Origin: SIG622 sp045604705
Lineage (GTDB): Bacteria; Bacillota; Clostridia; Oscillospirales; CAG-382
Length of the DNA: 64,000 nucleotides
Assembly: GCA_045604705.1 (NCBI GenBank)
Contig: JAZUOO010000043.1
Coordinates: forward strand, 1 to 64,000
Reading direction: 5' to 3'
In this document: piece by piece, positions 44,111-53,896 of the stretch
Layout: each line of letters opens with the position of its first letter
Numbering within the stretch: the first letter of the stretch is position 1
The notes under the pieces: model-generated
Seen by the model: the letters and a program-made list of their open reading frames with translations, nothing else
The model's database searches: none
Told to the model about the DNA's origin: nothing
Made by a program: the position numbers and the translations under genes

Positions 44111-45493
44111 ATGGCAAAGGAAAAGATGTGGGCAGGCAGATTTTCAAAGTCGCTCTCTCAGGTTGCCGATGATTTTAATTCATCTATCCATTTCGACTGT
44201 AAAATGTATAAACAGGATATAACCGGATCCATGGCTCACGCATATATGCTTGGGGAACAGGGGGTCATTTCAAAATCTGACAGCGAAGCAATTATTGAAA
44301 CTCTCGGTGAGATACTTGATGACCTTAACAGCGGGAAAATCCAGTTTGATATGACTGCTGAAGATATTCATATGTTTATCGAAATGGAGCTCACCAAGAG
44401 AATAGGTGACATTGGAAAAAGGCTCCACACTGCAAGAAGCAGAAACGACCAGGTTGCTCTTGACATCCGTATGTATCTGCGTGATGAAACAAATGAAATT
44501 ATCGACCTCATAAAGAAGCTTATCGGGGCGGTCGTAAAGATTGCAAAGGAAAACACCGATGCCATAATGCCGGGTTATACCCATCTTCAGCGTGCACAGC
44601 CTATCGTTTTTGCACATCAGATCCTCGCATACGGCATGATGTTTGAAAGAGATATAACAAGACTCCAGGATGCTGTTAAGAGAATGAACAAATCTCCTCT
44701 CGGATCATGCGCACTTGCGGGAACAACATATGATACAAACAGGGAAATGGTTGCCGAAAAGCTCGGCTTTGACGGTATAACTCTCAACTCAATTGACGGT
44801 GTATCCGATAGGGATTTCTGTATAGAACTTCAGGCAGCATATTCTACGCTCATGATGCATTTATCAAGGCTTTCCGAGGAAATCATTCTTTGGTCAAGCT
44901 GGGAGTTTAAATTCGTTGAATTGGATGACTCTTTTACAACGGGCTCAAGTATTATGCCTCAGAAAAAGAATTCCGACATGGCAGAGCTGGTAAGGGGAAA
45001 AACCGGCAGAGTATACGGAAATCTTCTTGCGACACTTACAATGCTCAAAGGTCTCCCGCTTGCCTACAACAAGGATATGCAGGAAGACAAGGAGCAGATA
45101 TTCGACAGCGTTGATACGGTTAAAAAATGTCTTGAAGTATACATCCCAATGCTTGAAACAATGAACGTTCTCAAAGCCAATATGTATGAAGCGGCGCAAA
45201 AAGGTTTTATAAATGCAACAGACCTTGCCGATTACCTTGCAAAGAAGAACGTGCCTTTCAGAACAGCATACAAGATTGTAGGTAAAATTGTCGGTGAATG
45301 CATTGAGAGGGGAATTGTTCTTGATGAAATGCCGCTTGAGGATTACAAAAAGCACTGTACTGATTTTGAAGAGGATTTATTTAACGAAATTTCGCTTGAA
45401 ACCTGCGTCTCTAAGAGAATATCAAAAGGCGGTACGGGACCAGATTCCGTAAGATCTCAGATAGAGTTTCTTGAAAAAGTATCTGATAAATAA
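44111..45493 (+). CDS. argH: Argininosuccinate lyase
   Basis: 460 residues from ATG 44111 (GAAAGGAAGTAG upstream); longer in-frame starts overlap the stem-loop and are not used. The fumarase/aspartase superfamily signature GSSIMPQKKNSD is intact (near residue 280), with TARSRNDQVALD and GYTHLQRAQP earlier. It splits argininosuccinate into arginine and fumarate. Pairs with argG. Confidence 0.97.
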   Translation: MAKEKMWAGRFSKSLSQVADDFNSSIHFDCKMYKQDITGSMAHAYMLGEQGVISKSDSEAIIETLGEILDDLNSGKIQFDMTAEDIHMFIEMELTKRIGDIGKRLHTARSRNDQVALDIRMYLRDETNEIIDLIKKLIGAVVKIAKENTDAIMPGYTHLQRAQPIVFAHQILAYGMMFERDITRLQDAVKRMNKSPLGSCALAGTTYDTNREMVAEKLGFDGITLNSIDGVSDRDFCIELQAAYSTLMMHLSRLSEEIILWSSWEFKFVELDDSFTTGSSIMPQKKNSDMAELVRGKTGRVYGNLLATLTMLKGLPLAYNKDMQEDKEQIFDSVDTVKKCLEVYIPMLETMNVLKANMYEAAQKGFINATDLADYLAKKNVPFRTAYKIVGKIVGECIERGIVLDEMPLEDYKKHCTDFEEDLFNEISLETCVSKRISKGGTGPDSVRSQIEFLEKVSDK

Positions 45494-45500
45494 AATTCAA

Positions 45501-45530
45501 AGTCCGAGGGAATAATCCTTCGGGCTTTTT
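45501..45530 (+). terminator. Terminator of argGH
   Basis: AGTCCGAGGG pairs with CCTTCGGGCT (10 bp, G-U pairs) followed by TTTTT. Confidence 0.8.
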
Positions 45531-45616
45531 GTATGTAACGGTATAAATACGGTTTGAATATACTGTAGCGGTGGCTGATAATAATCAGAAATCAGTTTGT
45601 ATTCCGGTGGTGTATT

Positions 45617-45841
45617 ATGGCATACAATATTATAATTTTCAGCTCCATTACCTATGCTCTGAAAGCACAGGGGATATTTGAAAAAAAAGGTATAAAATCC
45701 AAGCTTGAAAAGCTGAAAAAGGAGCATTCCTTAAACGGATGCGGTTACGGATTAAAGGTACGAAATCAGGATGTAATAATAGCAAAAAATGCAGTGGAAG
45801 CGGAAGGTATCAGAATTATAAATATTTTTGATTACAAGTAG
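45617..45841 (+). CDS. DUF3343 putative Se/S carrier protein
   Basis: 74 residues. It reads MAYNIIIFSSITYALKAQGI, then KKGIKSKLEKLKKEHSLNGCGYGLKV, the DUF3343 pattern with one conserved Cys in the CG(x)GL motif. DUF3343 proteins are proposed carriers of selenium or sulfur next to cysteine-desulfurase-like or YedF genes. The desulfurase gene follows 37 bases later and probably is cotranscribed, which supports a sulfur- or selenium-transfer role; the acceptor is unknown. Confidence 0.8.
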   Translation: MAYNIIIFSSITYALKAQGIFEKKGIKSKLEKLKKEHSLNGCGYGLKVRNQDVIIAKNAVEAEGIRIINIFDYK

Positions 45842-45878
45842 TTTTCTATGCCCGAGCGGCATATTACAAGAGGTCAAT

Positions 45879-47048
45879 ATGAACAATAATATAATTTATT
45901 TTGATAATGCCGCCACGGGTTATCCGAAACCTTACCGAGTAAAGAAAGCCGTGTATCACGCTTTTGATGAATATGGAGGAAATCCGGGCAGAAGCGGTCA
46001 TATTTTGTCCACAGAAGCGTCAAAAGCGGTATACGGATGCAGGGAAGAAGTATGTGAACTCCTTAATTTTAACTATCCCGAGAGAGTGGTTTTTACGTTG
46101 AATGCAACACACGCACTGAACATTGCGATAAAGGGACTTGCGGAAAAGGGAAGTCACATAATAATATCAAATCTTGAACACAACTCTGTATATCGTCCGG
46201 TCTATTCTCTCTGCTCAAAAGCTGAAAATGAAATGACATTCTCTATATTCGATGCAACGGGAAAAAGCGATGACAGCGTTTTAAGCAAATTCGAATCTGC
46301 AATAAGAGACAATACTAAACTCGCCGTTATAACCGCAGCATCAAATATTTGCGGTAAGATTCTTCCGATTAGGAAGATTGCCGATGTGTGCAGAAAACGA
46401 GATATTAAGCTCATAATTGATGCTTCGCAAGCGATAGGTGTAATTGATATTGACATTGATAATATAAAGCCTGACGTTTTATGCAGTGCCGGTCACAAAG
46501 GTTTGTATGGACCGTCCGGTACGGGATTTGCTGTTTTTTCTCCTGATATATCTCCCGAAACAATAATTCAAGGCGGAAACGGAATTGTATCCGAGCTTCC
46601 CGATATGGGAAATATATTACCTGAAATGCTTGAAGCCGGAACTGTCAATACTGTCGGTATATGCGGACTTAAAGATGGAATAAGATTTATTCGTGAAACA
46701 GGAATTCAAAACATAGAAGCAAACTGTCTGGAAATTGACAGATATATATCCGAAAATCTGGCAGGTATCGGTGCACAGGTATATAGTAATTTCATCAATA
46801 AGACACCGATAACGCTATTCAATATACCCGGTATAACTGCAGAAAAAGTGACGGAGCTTCTTGACGAAAAAAGAATTTGTACAAGGGGAGGCATCCACTG
46901 TTCACCTCTAGCTCATAAGGCACTTTTTACAGGTCCGTACGGTGCTGTGCGAGCAAGTTATGGCTATGCCAATACAATGCAGGAAGCTAAGAAATTCGTC
47001 TCGGTAATATATGATATATACAAAAATTTGGATTATGATTTGCACTGA
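45879..47048 (+). CDS. Cysteine desulfurase family (Csd/SufS type) PLP enzyme
   Basis: 389 residues from ATG 45879 with AAGAGGT upstream; an in-frame upstream start at 45828 lacks a site and overlaps the previous gene. IYFDNAATGYPKP at the start, ALNIAIKG, the PLP lysine in SAGHKGLYGP (~residue 205), and the catalytic Cys in RGGIHCSPLAHKAL near residue 345. The family releases sulfur (or selenium from selenocysteine) as a protein persulfide. The partner DUF3343 protein is a likely recipient. No SUF scaffold gene is adjacent, so it is not the main Fe-S operon. Confidence 0.88.
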   Translation: MNNNIIYFDNAATGYPKPYRVKKAVYHAFDEYGGNPGRSGHILSTEASKAVYGCREEVCELLNFNYPERVVFTLNATHALNIAIKGLAEKGSHIIISNLEHNSVYRPVYSLCSKAENEMTFSIFDATGKSDDSVLSKFESAIRDNTKLAVITAASNICGKILPIRKIADVCRKRDIKLIIDASQAIGVIDIDIDNIKPDVLCSAGHKGLYGPSGTGFAVFSPDISPETIIQGGNGIVSELPDMGNILPEMLEAGTVNTVGICGLKDGIRFIRETGIQNIEANCLEIDRYISENLAGIGAQVYSNFINKTPITLFNIPGITAEKVTELLDEKRICTRGGIHCSPLAHKALFTGPYGAVRASYGYANTMQEAKKFVSVIYDIYKNLDYDLH

Positions 47049-47093
47049 ATAAATTTCCGATTTTGGGCAAGAATACAAATCGGAGGTGTGAAT

Positions 47094-48014
47094 ATGAAAG
47101 GATTTGACAAAAATAAACTAAAAAAGCAGATCGTAAGCGGGGGCATATACATAGCCCTTGCCGCAGCCGTTGTGACAGTCACACTTAACGGTGTGAATAA
47201 CATTATCGGAAGCAGTGAGGACTATGAGATACCGGAAGTGAATCTGGAGCTTCCCGAAGTTAATATTATTGATAAAATTGATAATCTGCCAGAGTTGAAT
47301 ACCAATTTAGGCATTGCCGATAATGAATCTGAATCTTTCAATAAAAAAGAGCAGACAAAGCAGGAGCTTGATGCTTACGAAAAGCAAGAGGAAATTAAAG
47401 GTACTAACGATAGTACCGGTACTCCTCAGAACGAAGAAAAGGCACATTCGTCAGGATCTTCTGCGTCGGGAATAACATCCGATGTAGTACCATATAATAC
47501 CAACGAAATTTCTGTAACCGATAATGACAATGTATCTGTCAGTGGAGAGCCTGATGATATAGAATATCCGACAGAGCCTGAACCAATATCTTACGAGAAC
47601 TACGCAAAGCCAGCAGAGGGATATATTGACAAAGAGTATTCGGATAATGACTTGATATATTCCGTTACAATGGGAGATTACAGAACCCATAACGGCATTG
47701 ATATAACAGGAGATCCCGGCAGTGCTGTAAGAGCTATCAATGCTGGAGTAATACAGGATATATACTTTGATGATTTTTATGGCTATACCGTCAAGATAGA
47801 TCATGGTGAAAATATTGTTGCATATTATATGAATCTATCCGAAGCACTTCCTGCCGGAATAGCGGTTGGGAGCAAAGTAAAACACGGTCAGACCATTGGC
47901 GGAATAGGTAAAACTGCGACCATAGAAAGTGCTGAAGTATCACATCTTCACTTATCCATTACGGTAAATGGCAAATATGTAGATCCTCGCGAAATCCTCA
48001 GAGGAAACTACTGA
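47094..48014 (+). CDS. SpoIIQ-like M23 (LytM) domain membrane protein
   Basis: 306 residues from ATG 47094, GGAGG 7 bases upstream; a GTG at 47088 is too close to that site. One N-terminal membrane helix (GGIYIALAAAVVTVTL), an acidic Ser/Glu-rich linker (~50-170), and a C-terminal M23 domain with HNGIDI and HLHL, so both zinc-ligand motifs are present. The architecture matches SpoIIQ, the forespore partner of SpoIIIAH in engulfment; Clostridial SpoIIQ keeps the catalytic residues, as here. A general cell-wall endopeptidase is the alternative. Single gene. Confidence 0.75.
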   Translation: MKGFDKNKLKKQIVSGGIYIALAAAVVTVTLNGVNNIIGSSEDYEIPEVNLELPEVNIIDKIDNLPELNTNLGIADNESESFNKKEQTKQELDAYEKQEEIKGTNDSTGTPQNEEKAHSSGSSASGITSDVVPYNTNEISVTDNDNVSVSGEPDDIEYPTEPEPISYENYAKPAEGYIDKEYSDNDLIYSVTMGDYRTHNGIDITGDPGSAVRAINAGVIQDIYFDDFYGYTVKIDHGENIVAYYMNLSEALPAGIAVGSKVKHGQTIGGIGKTATIESAEVSHLHLSITVNGKYVDPREILRGNY

Positions 48015-48047
48015 TTAAATTTCCGTATAAATATTAAAAATAAGTCA

Positions 48048-48085
48048 AAGGGAGGCAATTTGAAAGCCTCCCTTGTTGCTGTCGT
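48048..48085. terminator. Terminator between the M23 gene and ligA
   Basis: AAGGGAGGC pairs perfectly with GCCTCCCTT; the flanking genes converge. Confidence 0.75.
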
Positions 48086-50092
48086 TTAATTGCGATTAAT
48101 CAAATCTTGAAGATCTTCGTAAGAAATGATATTAACACCAAGCTTTTGCGCCTTATCAAGCTTACTTCCACCGTCTGTTCCGGCAACAAGATAAGAAGTC
48201 TTTTTCGAAACAGAAGAAGAGATCTTTCCGCCATAAGAAGCTATCAAGTCCGAAGCCGCATCTCGTGTAATTCCCGGTAAAGTGCCGGTTATAACAAAAG
48301 TTAATCCCTCAAGAGAATTGCCGCTTATGACTTTGGTGCTTGTCATAACAACGCCGGCTTCCTTAAGCAGCTTGATATTCTTTATATTGTCATAGTTGGA
48401 GAAATATTCAATTATGCTCTGTGCGCAAACGGAACCCAAATCAGAAACTTCACAAAGTTCTTCCTCAGTTGCAGAAATGAGTTTATCTATATCACCAAAA
48501 AAGGATGCAAGGGTTTCACCGGCGGTCTTACCAATGTGTCTTATACCCAACGCAAAAATAAGTCTTGCAAGTCCCGCATTTTTTGATTCATTTATCGCCA
48601 AAAGCAAATTATCAGCCGACTTTTCTCCCATCCTGTCAAGTTCTAAAAGTTGTTCCTTTGTAATATAATAAATATCCGCAGCACATGAAATGATACCGTT
48701 CTCAACTAACTGAGTTATCTGCGCTTCACCGCATCCGTCAATGTTCATTGCGTCACGGGAAACAAAGTGGATAAGCCTACGCGTGAGCTGTGCCGGACAG
48801 GAGGCATCGGTACATCTGTATGCGGCTTCGCCATCCTTGCGGCTTACTTTAGAACCGCATATCGGGCAGAATTCAGGCATAGAAAAATTCGATTCCGAAC
48901 CGTCTCTTTTTCCTGGAAGAGACCTTAATATCTCGGGGATAATATCACCCGCTTTTCTGACAATAACCTTATCTCCGATTTTAATGTCACGCTCATTTAT
49001 AAAATCCGCATTGTGAAGTGTAGCCTTTGATACGTTTGTTCCCGCCAAGCGTACTGTTTCAAGCACGGCATACGGCGTCAAAACTCCCGTTCTTCCAACG
49101 TTAATCTCAATAGATAACAGTTTAGTTTCTTTTTCTTCAGGAGGGTACTTGTAAGCTGCTGCCCATTTTGGAGCATTGGAGGTTTCACCCAAAGCACGTC
49201 TTGCATTGAAATCATCGACTTTTATTACCGCACCGTCAATATCAAAGGATAAATTCTCTCTGTTTTCGTTGAAACTCTCTACTTCTTTTATTATTGCCTT
49301 ATCATTCGTAAAAGTATTAACGGACGGAGAAACTTTAAATCCTTGTTCTTTAAGATATATAAGACTTTCTCTGTGAGAATTAAACTCCGGAATACCGGCA
49401 CCGTACTGTATATTGAAAACGAATATGGAAAGCTCTCTTGAAGCGGTTATTTTAGGATCAAGCTGACGAAGTGAGCCTGCCGCAGCGTTTCGGGGATTGG
49501 CAAGAAGCGGCTGACCTTGAAGTTCTCTTTCCTCATTGATTTTCACAAATACATCCTTTGGCATATATACTTCGCCTCGTACGCACAGATAAGGAATGGG
49601 GTCCTTAAGCTTCATCGGAATATCCTTTATAGTCCTTAGATTCTCCGTTATATTTTCGCCTGTCTGTCCGTCGCCTCTGGTTGAACCTCTTAAAAATACA
49701 CCGTTTTCGTATTCAAGAGATACAGACAAACCGTCAATTTTGTATTCGACAGCAAATTTGGTATTATTAGCTCCATCGTCCAAAGCTTTTCGTGTCTTTG
49801 AAAGAAATTCTGTAAGTTCATCGTATGAAAATAAATCATTAAGACTCTGAAGAGGTACTTTGTGTGAAATTTTTTCAAATTTTTCTCCCGCTTTTCCACC
49901 TACTGTTTTAGACGGTGAATCAGCAATGTCAAACTCCGGGTAATCTGATTCAAGATTCTGAAGTTCCCTCATAAGAGCATCAAATTCAAAATCGGAAATT
50001 TCCGGTGCATCATCGTTATAATATTTGTTTCTGTGATATGTTATCTGTTCACGTAGATCCTTAATACGCTGTCCTGCTTGTTCTCTTTTCAT
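48086..50092 (-). CDS. ligA: NAD-dependent DNA ligase
   Basis: 668 residues from ATG 50092, with GAAAGGATG upstream; an upstream in-frame ATG at 50143 lacks a site. Domain order is complete: Ia region (YHRNKYYNDDAPEISDFEFD), adenylation Lys in EYKIDGLS, STRGDGQTGENIT, OB fold, a Cys4 zinc finger (CPICGSK ... CTDASCPAQ), helix-hairpin-helix repeats and a C-terminal BRCT domain (EGLTFVITG). It seals nicks in replication and repair. Monocistronic; pcrA, a common neighbour, is absent. Confidence 0.97.
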   Translation of the reverse strand: MKREQAGQRIKDLREQITYHRNKYYNDDAPEISDFEFDALMRELQNLESDYPEFDIADSPSKTVGGKAGEKFEKISHKVPLQSLNDLFSYDELTEFLSKTRKALDDGANNTKFAVEYKIDGLSVSLEYENGVFLRGSTRGDGQTGENITENLRTIKDIPMKLKDPIPYLCVRGEVYMPKDVFVKINEERELQGQPLLANPRNAAAGSLRQLDPKITASRELSIFVFNIQYGAGIPEFNSHRESLIYLKEQGFKVSPSVNTFTNDKAIIKEVESFNENRENLSFDIDGAVIKVDDFNARRALGETSNAPKWAAAYKYPPEEKETKLLSIEINVGRTGVLTPYAVLETVRLAGTNVSKATLHNADFINERDIKIGDKVIVRKAGDIIPEILRSLPGKRDGSESNFSMPEFCPICGSKVSRKDGEAAYRCTDASCPAQLTRRLIHFVSRDAMNIDGCGEAQITQLVENGIISCAADIYYITKEQLLELDRMGEKSADNLLLAINESKNAGLARLIFALGIRHIGKTAGETLASFFGDIDKLISATEEELCEVSDLGSVCAQSIIEYFSNYDNIKNIKLLKEAGVVMTSTKVISGNSLEGLTFVITGTLPGITRDAASDLIASYGGKISSSVSKKTSYLVAGTDGGSKLDKAQKLGVNIISYEDLQDLINRN

Positions 50093-50240
50093 AACCGTCA
50101 TCCTTTCAGTTTCAGGATAATTCTCCATGTATAATATTACCACAAAATAATTAAAATTTCAACCTTGCGGGAAAATATATTGATATATTAATATTTTTAT
50201 GGTAAAATCAAAATATAAATCAGAAATGCAGGTAAGTGAA

Positions 50241-51068
50241 ATGAAAAGACAACTACTGTGTCCTAAATGCAAAACAGAGCTTTTAGAGGAAAACAAGAAC
50301 CTTAAATGCTGTAACGGACACACCTACGATATAGCAAAGCAAGGATATGTAAATCTCGTCCTCGGAAGCTCGAAACCTGGCGGTGACGATAAAGAAATGT
50401 GTAAATCAAGGCATGAGTTCCATAATTGTGACTATTATAAATGTCTTTCGGAAAGGCTTGCTTCAATTTGTATTCAAAATAAATATAAAAACATACTTGA
50501 TGCCGGCTGCGGAGAGGGCTATTACCTTAGAAAAATCCGAGATAAATATATAGGTAACAATATTCAATTTGATTCGCTTTGCGGAATAGACCTTGCAAAG
50601 GAAGCTGTATCAATTGCCGCAAGGCTTGAAAAGAATATAGCGGAACATTTAAAAATACAATATGCCGTTGCCGGAATTTTCGATATGCCGATAGCCGATG
50701 AAAGTATAGACTGTCTTTTGTCCGTGTTCGCTCCGGTGCCGGACAAAGAAGCGCACAGAGTGCTTAAAGATAGCGGAACAATGATAGTTGTATCTCCTGG
50801 TGAAAAGCACCTTGTCGGGCTTAAAAAAGCCGTATATGACAATATATACGATAATACCGTTGCCGAAAAAGATTATCTGGGATTTCAATTGATCGAACGT
50901 GAATTTGTAAGTGATACCATTACGGTAGAAGGGGAGAACATAATTAACCTCTTTCATATGACACCCTATTTTTGGAAAACCTCGGAAAAAGACTCGGATA
51001 AACTTAAAGCTCTAAGTGACCTTACAACCAAAATAGAATTTATAATTACTTTTTACAAAAAAGTCTAA
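50241..51068 (+). CDS. RlmA-like 23S rRNA (guanine) methyltransferase
   Basis: 275 residues from ATG 50241 (AGGTAAGTGA upstream, moderate); an ATG at 50199 lacks a site. The N-terminal zinc motif CPKCKTEL...CCNGHTYD is characteristic of RlmA(I/II), followed by a class I methyltransferase fold with the SAM loop ILDAGCGEGYYL and VFAPVPDKEAHRVL. RlmA enzymes methylate N1 of G745 or G748 in domain II of 23S rRNA; the Gram-positive type is tied to tylosin sensitivity. Single gene. Confidence 0.85.
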   Translation: MKRQLLCPKCKTELLEENKNLKCCNGHTYDIAKQGYVNLVLGSSKPGGDDKEMCKSRHEFHNCDYYKCLSERLASICIQNKYKNILDAGCGEGYYLRKIRDKYIGNNIQFDSLCGIDLAKEAVSIAARLEKNIAEHLKIQYAVAGIFDMPIADESIDCLLSVFAPVPDKEAHRVLKDSGTMIVVSPGEKHLVGLKKAVYDNIYDNTVAEKDYLGFQLIEREFVSDTITVEGENIINLFHMTPYFWKTSEKDSDKLKALSDLTTKIEFIITFYKKV

Positions 51069-51156
51069 AAATATTGGAACTTTTTGGATGTTTTATACGT
51101 CTAAAGGACAAATACAAAAAACATCGCATAATATAAATGCATGAAAGGAGTTCATT

Positions 51157-53601
51157 ATGAAAAAATTACTGTCTGCGTTTATGGCAATGATGATGCTTGC
51201 ATCTGCTGTATCTTTTGCCGCATTTGCTCAAACAAACGAACCCACAACCGAGGAACTTGAAGCGATTATCAAAATTGTAAAACCAAAGCTCGATGTTCCC
51301 GAAGAATGTTCGGAATTCACATGGAGATTTACCGCCAAAAGTGCCTATAACGACGCAAGTTGGAGACTCACATGGGAAACCAAAGATGATGCCGAAAAGA
51401 TGCTTCGTGTTCAGGTAAACTGCGATACCGACGGAAATATTACAAGCTTCACTTCCCGTGACTATAACAAACAGTATGGTCAGTTACCCGATTATTCACT
51501 CTCCGAGCTTGAGAAAATTGCAAATGCATTTATTAAAAAGGCTGTTCCCGAGGCAGCAGAGAATGTAAAGCTATATAATGCATACGGTTCGGGTATTTAT
51601 GCCGGTCAGTATAACTACAACTACATAAGAAACATTGACGGCTATCTTTTCCCTGACAATTATGTTACAGTTTCCGTTGACTACAATTCCGGAAAAGTCG
51701 TGCAGATGAATGTCGACTATGATTATGCCATTGATATAGCAAGGCATGATACAATAATTTCTCCGGAAAAGGCTGAGGAAATTCTCGGTACCCGTCAGAA
51801 GATGGAGCTTACGTATCTTACCAAGACCGTGACCGACGAGAACACAAAAGAAAGAACAATAAAGGCTTTCCTTGTATACCAGCCTTTGACATCCTATCTT
51901 GCAGTAGATGCAGGTACAGGAGAAATATATGATACAAAATCATCCTGGACCGTAAATGATTCCTTTGCCACAGGCGGAGCTGTGCTCGAAAACGGTGTAA
52001 TGATGGATAAATCCGAAAGCGAATCTGTAGATGAGGAATACAAGCTTACAGATGAAGAGCTTGCAGGCATAAAGGAGCTTGAGGGACTTATCTCCAAGGA
52101 AGAAGCGATAAAGGCTGTAACAGAGAATGAATACCTCTATATTAATCCCGCACTTACAGCTGTTTCCGCAAATCTCAGCAAGAATTATTCTTTTGAAAAG
52201 ACAAGCACCTATCAAAATGATAACGGCAGCTACATCTGGTATATTAATTTCTCAAATCCCGTCATTGAGGATAAATACTACGGCTACGCATATGCCGATG
52301 CATCCGTAAATGCACAAACAGGTGAAATCATATCCTATAACTGCAACCTCAACGATTACTACTATTATTCCGAAAACAAGCTTGATATTCCGGACATAAA
52401 GTATGATGCCGATGCATCCAAAAAAATCGCAGAGGAATTTCTCGGAAAGTATGCCTCAGAAAAATTTGAAAATACGGTTGCGGGTAACTATCATTCTTCC
52501 AATGTAATCAAGAAGATTCAGCAGGATGATGTCAATACTCAAAATATATACGGTGCACATAATTTCGGCTACACAAGAGTCAACGAGGGAATTAAATTTT
52601 CCAGAAACTATATCAACGTGGGTGTTGACGGCGTAACCGGTAAAATTTATAACTATAACAGAACCTGGTGGACGAACGTCGAATTTGAATCCCCAAAGGG
52701 TGCAATTACACCCGAACAGGCTCTCTCATATCTTATCTCCAACGAGGGCTACGGCGTAATATACGAGAGAAACGTAACACATATCTACACTCCCGTAACC
52801 GAAAGCTCCAAGAAGGATATTTGTGTTGCCTATGTTGCTTCACTTCTCGCAACAATGGAAAACGGCGGAGATATTGATGTTGTTACAGACAAGTACGCAA
52901 AGAACATCGACAGAGAAAAGCTGGAAGTTGTTCTGAAATCCGGAGATGAGGAAGCAATTCTCGAGTTTGTATGCGGTTACTACGGTGTTACGGTTGAAGA
53001 AGTCGAAAAGACCGCAAACGAATATGTGGATACAAGTCTTTTCTATGACAAGCAGGCAAGTGCAAGATTGGTATATACCTGCTATGACCTCGGAAGTACT
53101 TATGTTTCTCCCTTTACAGGTAAGCTCATCACTTCAAGCGGCGAGGAATATAAGCCTGTTGTTAATACATATTCATATATTGACCTTGATGGACACTGGA
53201 TTGAAAAGGATGCGCTGCTTCTTGCCGATATAGGCATAGGCTTTGAGGACGGAAATTTCTCTCCCGACAAACCCATAACCGCTAAAGAATTTATTTCCCT
53301 GGCAGAAGGTATGAGTTTTTATACCTCCGAGGTGGGAAGCGATAAATTTGTAACACGAATAGAAGCGATAAAGTCTATAATCAATGCACTCGGTTATGAA
53401 AAAATTGCGAATCTCAAAGGAATATATAAGACCGATTTTGCCGATAACGGAGAAATCAAGGAAGAAGATCTTGGTTATATTTCAATCGCATTCGGATTCG
53501 GAATAGTTAAAGGTGACGGAACAAACGTCAATGCATATTCCTATCTCACAAGAGCACAGGCTGTAAGACTGCTTATAAATGCTGTAAAAACAGCAAGATA
53601 A
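51157..53601 (+). CDS. Secreted YcdB/YcdC-repeat protein with C-terminal SLH domains
   Basis: 814 residues, AAAGGAG upstream. Signal peptide MKKLLSAFMAMMMLASA...AFA. Residues ~30-490 contain two or three YcdB/YcdC-like (PepSY-related) beta-rich repeats (for example VSVDYNSGKVVQMNVDYDYA and VGVDGVTGKIYNYNRTWW). The C-terminal ~150 residues carry SLH modules: YIDLDGHWIEKDALLLADIG...FSPDKPITAKEFISL, and YISIAFGFGIVKGDG...YLTRAQAVRLLINA. SLH domains bind pyruvylated secondary cell-wall polymer, made with CsaB, which is encoded at 21095. YcdB-type repeats may hold ligands or inhibit proteases; the role is unknown. Confidence 0.85.
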   Translation: MKKLLSAFMAMMMLASAVSFAAFAQTNEPTTEELEAIIKIVKPKLDVPEECSEFTWRFTAKSAYNDASWRLTWETKDDAEKMLRVQVNCDTDGNITSFTSRDYNKQYGQLPDYSLSELEKIANAFIKKAVPEAAENVKLYNAYGSGIYAGQYNYNYIRNIDGYLFPDNYVTVSVDYNSGKVVQMNVDYDYAIDIARHDTIISPEKAEEILGTRQKMELTYLTKTVTDENTKERTIKAFLVYQPLTSYLAVDAGTGEIYDTKSSWTVNDSFATGGAVLENGVMMDKSESESVDEEYKLTDEELAGIKELEGLISKEEAIKAVTENEYLYINPALTAVSANLSKNYSFEKTSTYQNDNGSYIWYINFSNPVIEDKYYGYAYADASVNAQTGEIISYNCNLNDYYYYSENKLDIPDIKYDADASKKIAEEFLGKYASEKFENTVAGNYHSSNVIKKIQQDDVNTQNIYGAHNFGYTRVNEGIKFSRNYINVGVDGVTGKIYNYNRTWWTNVEFESPKGAITPEQALSYLISNEGYGVIYERNVTHIYTPVTESSKKDICVAYVASLLATMENGGDIDVVTDKYAKNIDREKLEVVLKSGDEEAILEFVCGYYGVTVEEVEKTANEYVDTSLFYDKQASARLVYTCYDLGSTYVSPFTGKLITSSGEEYKPVVNTYSYIDLDGHWIEKDALLLADIGIGFEDGNFSPDKPITAKEFISLAEGMSFYTSEVGSDKFVTRIEAIKSIINALGYEKIANLKGIYKTDFADNGEIKEEDLGYISIAFGFGIVKGDGTNVNAYSYLTRAQAVRLLINAVKTAR

Positions 53602-53616
53602 AATATTATTGTCAAG

Positions 53617-53639
53617 ACCCGGATTTTTCCGGGTTTTTT
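53617..53639 (+). terminator. Rho-independent terminator
   Basis: ACCCGG pairs with CCGGGT, short loop, then TTTTTT. Ends the SLH-protein transcript. Confidence 0.85.
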
Positions 53640-53826
53640 GTATACAGTGAATTATCAATAGTCAGATGGTTAAAACAGCTTTAGCTATGCGAGTAAAAAC
53701 TCATTTGATGTATAATAAAGGTGGTCTGAAATGCCCCAAGGGTCTTAGTTAATTCAACGCAGATAAATAAAGAATAAATCGAAATGAGGATTGTTTCTGT
53801 AAATTGTAAACTATTTATATAACCTC

Positions 53827-53855
53827 TTGATAAACATAAAAAAATTTGTTATAAT
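53827..53855 (+). promoter_or_regulatory. Sigma-A promoter of lepA
   Basis: TTGATA (53827-53832), 17-base spacer, TATAAT (53850-53855). The rest of the 53640-53826 spacer shows no gene. Confidence 0.75.
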
Positions 53856-53896
53856 AACTAAGTATATCCGAAATTCAATGAAAAGGAAAAACATAA

